Assembly: GCF_014645835.1 (NCBI RefSeq)
Contig: NZ_BMMM01000010.1
Location: 310,001-374,000 of the forward strand
Source: Streptomyces albiflavescens
Lineage (GTDB): Bacteria; Actinomycetota; Actinomycetes; Streptomycetales; Streptomycetaceae
Length of the DNA: 64,000 nucleotides
Reading direction: 5' to 3'
Numbering within the stretch: the stretch's first letter is position 1; each line of letters starts with the position of its first letter. Positions 63,570 to 64,000 of this stretch are shown here, piece by piece. A model generated the notes under the pieces. The model saw only the letters and a program-made list of their open reading frames with translations, made no database searches and was not told where the DNA came from. Position numbers and translations under genes: made by a program.

Positions 63570-64000
63570 TCAGCCCTCGTCCGGGCCACCGCTCTCCTTG
63601 TCGTCGGCCGTCTCGGCCTCGTCGGCCTTGACGGTCTGCGCCCCCGGCTGGGGCTCGGCGACGGCCACCCGCGCGGGGCGGATGGTGCGCTCGCCGATGC
63701 GATACCCCGGCTGCAGAATCGCCACGCACGTCGTCTCGGTGACGTCGGGCGCGTACGAGTGCATCAGGGCCTCGTGGATCGTCGGGTCGAAGGGCTCGCC
63801 CTCCTTGCCGAACTGCTGCAGACCCATCTTCGCCGCGACGGTCTCGGTCGACTCGGCCACCGACTTGAAGCCGCCGACCAGTTCGCCGTGCTCCCGCGCG
63901 CGGCCGATGTCGTCGAGCACGGGCAGGAGCTCGGTCAGGAGGTTCGCGATGGCGACCTCCCGCACCGCGATCCGGTCGCGCTCGACCCGGCGGCGGTAGT
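63570..64000 (-). CDS. grpE: Nucleotide exchange factor GrpE (5' part beyond window)
   Basis: C-terminal 142 residues of GrpE, which exchanges ADP for ATP on DnaK. Visible are the end of the long coiled coil (YRRRVERDR just inside the window edge), LLTELLPVLDDIGRAREHGE, GLQQFGKEGEPFDPTIHEAL and VAILQPGYRIGERTIRPARV of the beta-wing domain, then an acidic tail ending GGPDEG. The start codon lies past 64000. It is 33 bases upstream of dnaJ in the dnaK-grpE-dnaJ-hspR operon. Confidence 0.95.
   Translation of the reverse strand, partial: YRRRVERDRIAVREVAIANLLTELLPVLDDIGRAREHGELVGGFKSVAESTETVAAKMGLQQFGKEGEPFDPTIHEALMHSYAPDVTETTCVAILQPGYRIGERTIRPARVAVAEPQPGAQTVKADEAETADDKESGGPDEG

Overview
The window is chromosomal DNA of a high-GC actinobacterium, almost certainly a Streptomyces. 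The codon third positions are strongly G/C biased, GTG and TTG starts are common, and the gene content fits (HspR-regulated chaperones, GbsR/MarR regulators, F420/PPOX enzyme, DUF3151, DUF5063, DUF2617). From memory, the backbone order recR - ybaB - purA - P450 - two-component genes - kynA/kynU - fbaA - pyrE - spermidine synthase - aspC - clpB - hspR/dnaJ/grpE matches the SCO3618-SCO3670 stretch of S. coelicolor. No synteny search was run.

Layout. 1-14.5 kb: end of a TauE/SafE permease, a damaged DUF3592 gene, the ybaB-recR-DUF5063 operon, a SLATT membrane protein, an NmrA-type oxidoreductase, an M28 peptidase, a membrane-anchored PstS-like protein, a Ser/Thr kinase, a MarR + DJ-1 operon facing an aminotransferase across a palindromic operator, and a GntR regulator. 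14.9-31.5 kb: purA facing a degenerate diacylglycerol-kinase-like gene, a GbsR-regulated ABC exporter, a cytochrome P450, two tandem RR/HK two-component systems, an acyltransferase and two alpha/beta hydrolases, and a TetR regulator. 31.9-42.5 kb: kynU-kynA, DUF3151, an MFS exporter, fbaA, pyrE, aldose epimerase, an SRPBCC protein, a membrane-fused spermidine synthase and DUF2617. 42.8-52 kb: a Gly/Cys-rich small membrane protein, an SMI1/KNR4 protein, a class I aminotransferase, a GT-C-like membrane protein, YbjN, clpB with a HAIR operator, and a PPOX protein. 52-55 kb is the least ordinary region: a small secreted peptide is translationally coupled to a Rieske-like protein lacking its histidines, both divergent from a LuxR-type regulator, with a second regulator paralogue and the tail of a third next to them. 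55-62 kb: an Fsr-like MFS + VanX operon facing an AraC regulator, an orphan sugar-binding lipoprotein, and a secreted PA14/FN3 protein preceded by a perfect 24-bp hairpin at its ribosome binding site. 62-64 kb: hspR, dnaJ and the 3' part of grpE.

The genes form several functional groups. Tryptophan catabolism to anthranilate is nearly complete (tryptophan dioxygenase, an AFMID-like formamidase, kynureninase). Heat-shock control is shown by HspR and its operator upstream of clpB. Four regulator/target pairs have visible palindromes (MarR/DJ-1, GbsR/ABC, AraC/MFS, HspR/clpB). Intergenic DNA is rich in repeats: 8-, 27-, 28- and 44-bp tandem arrays, a dispersed GC-rich element that supplies stop codons to three genes, and a pair of elements with identical 19-bp outer inverted repeats but different, intact inner stems.
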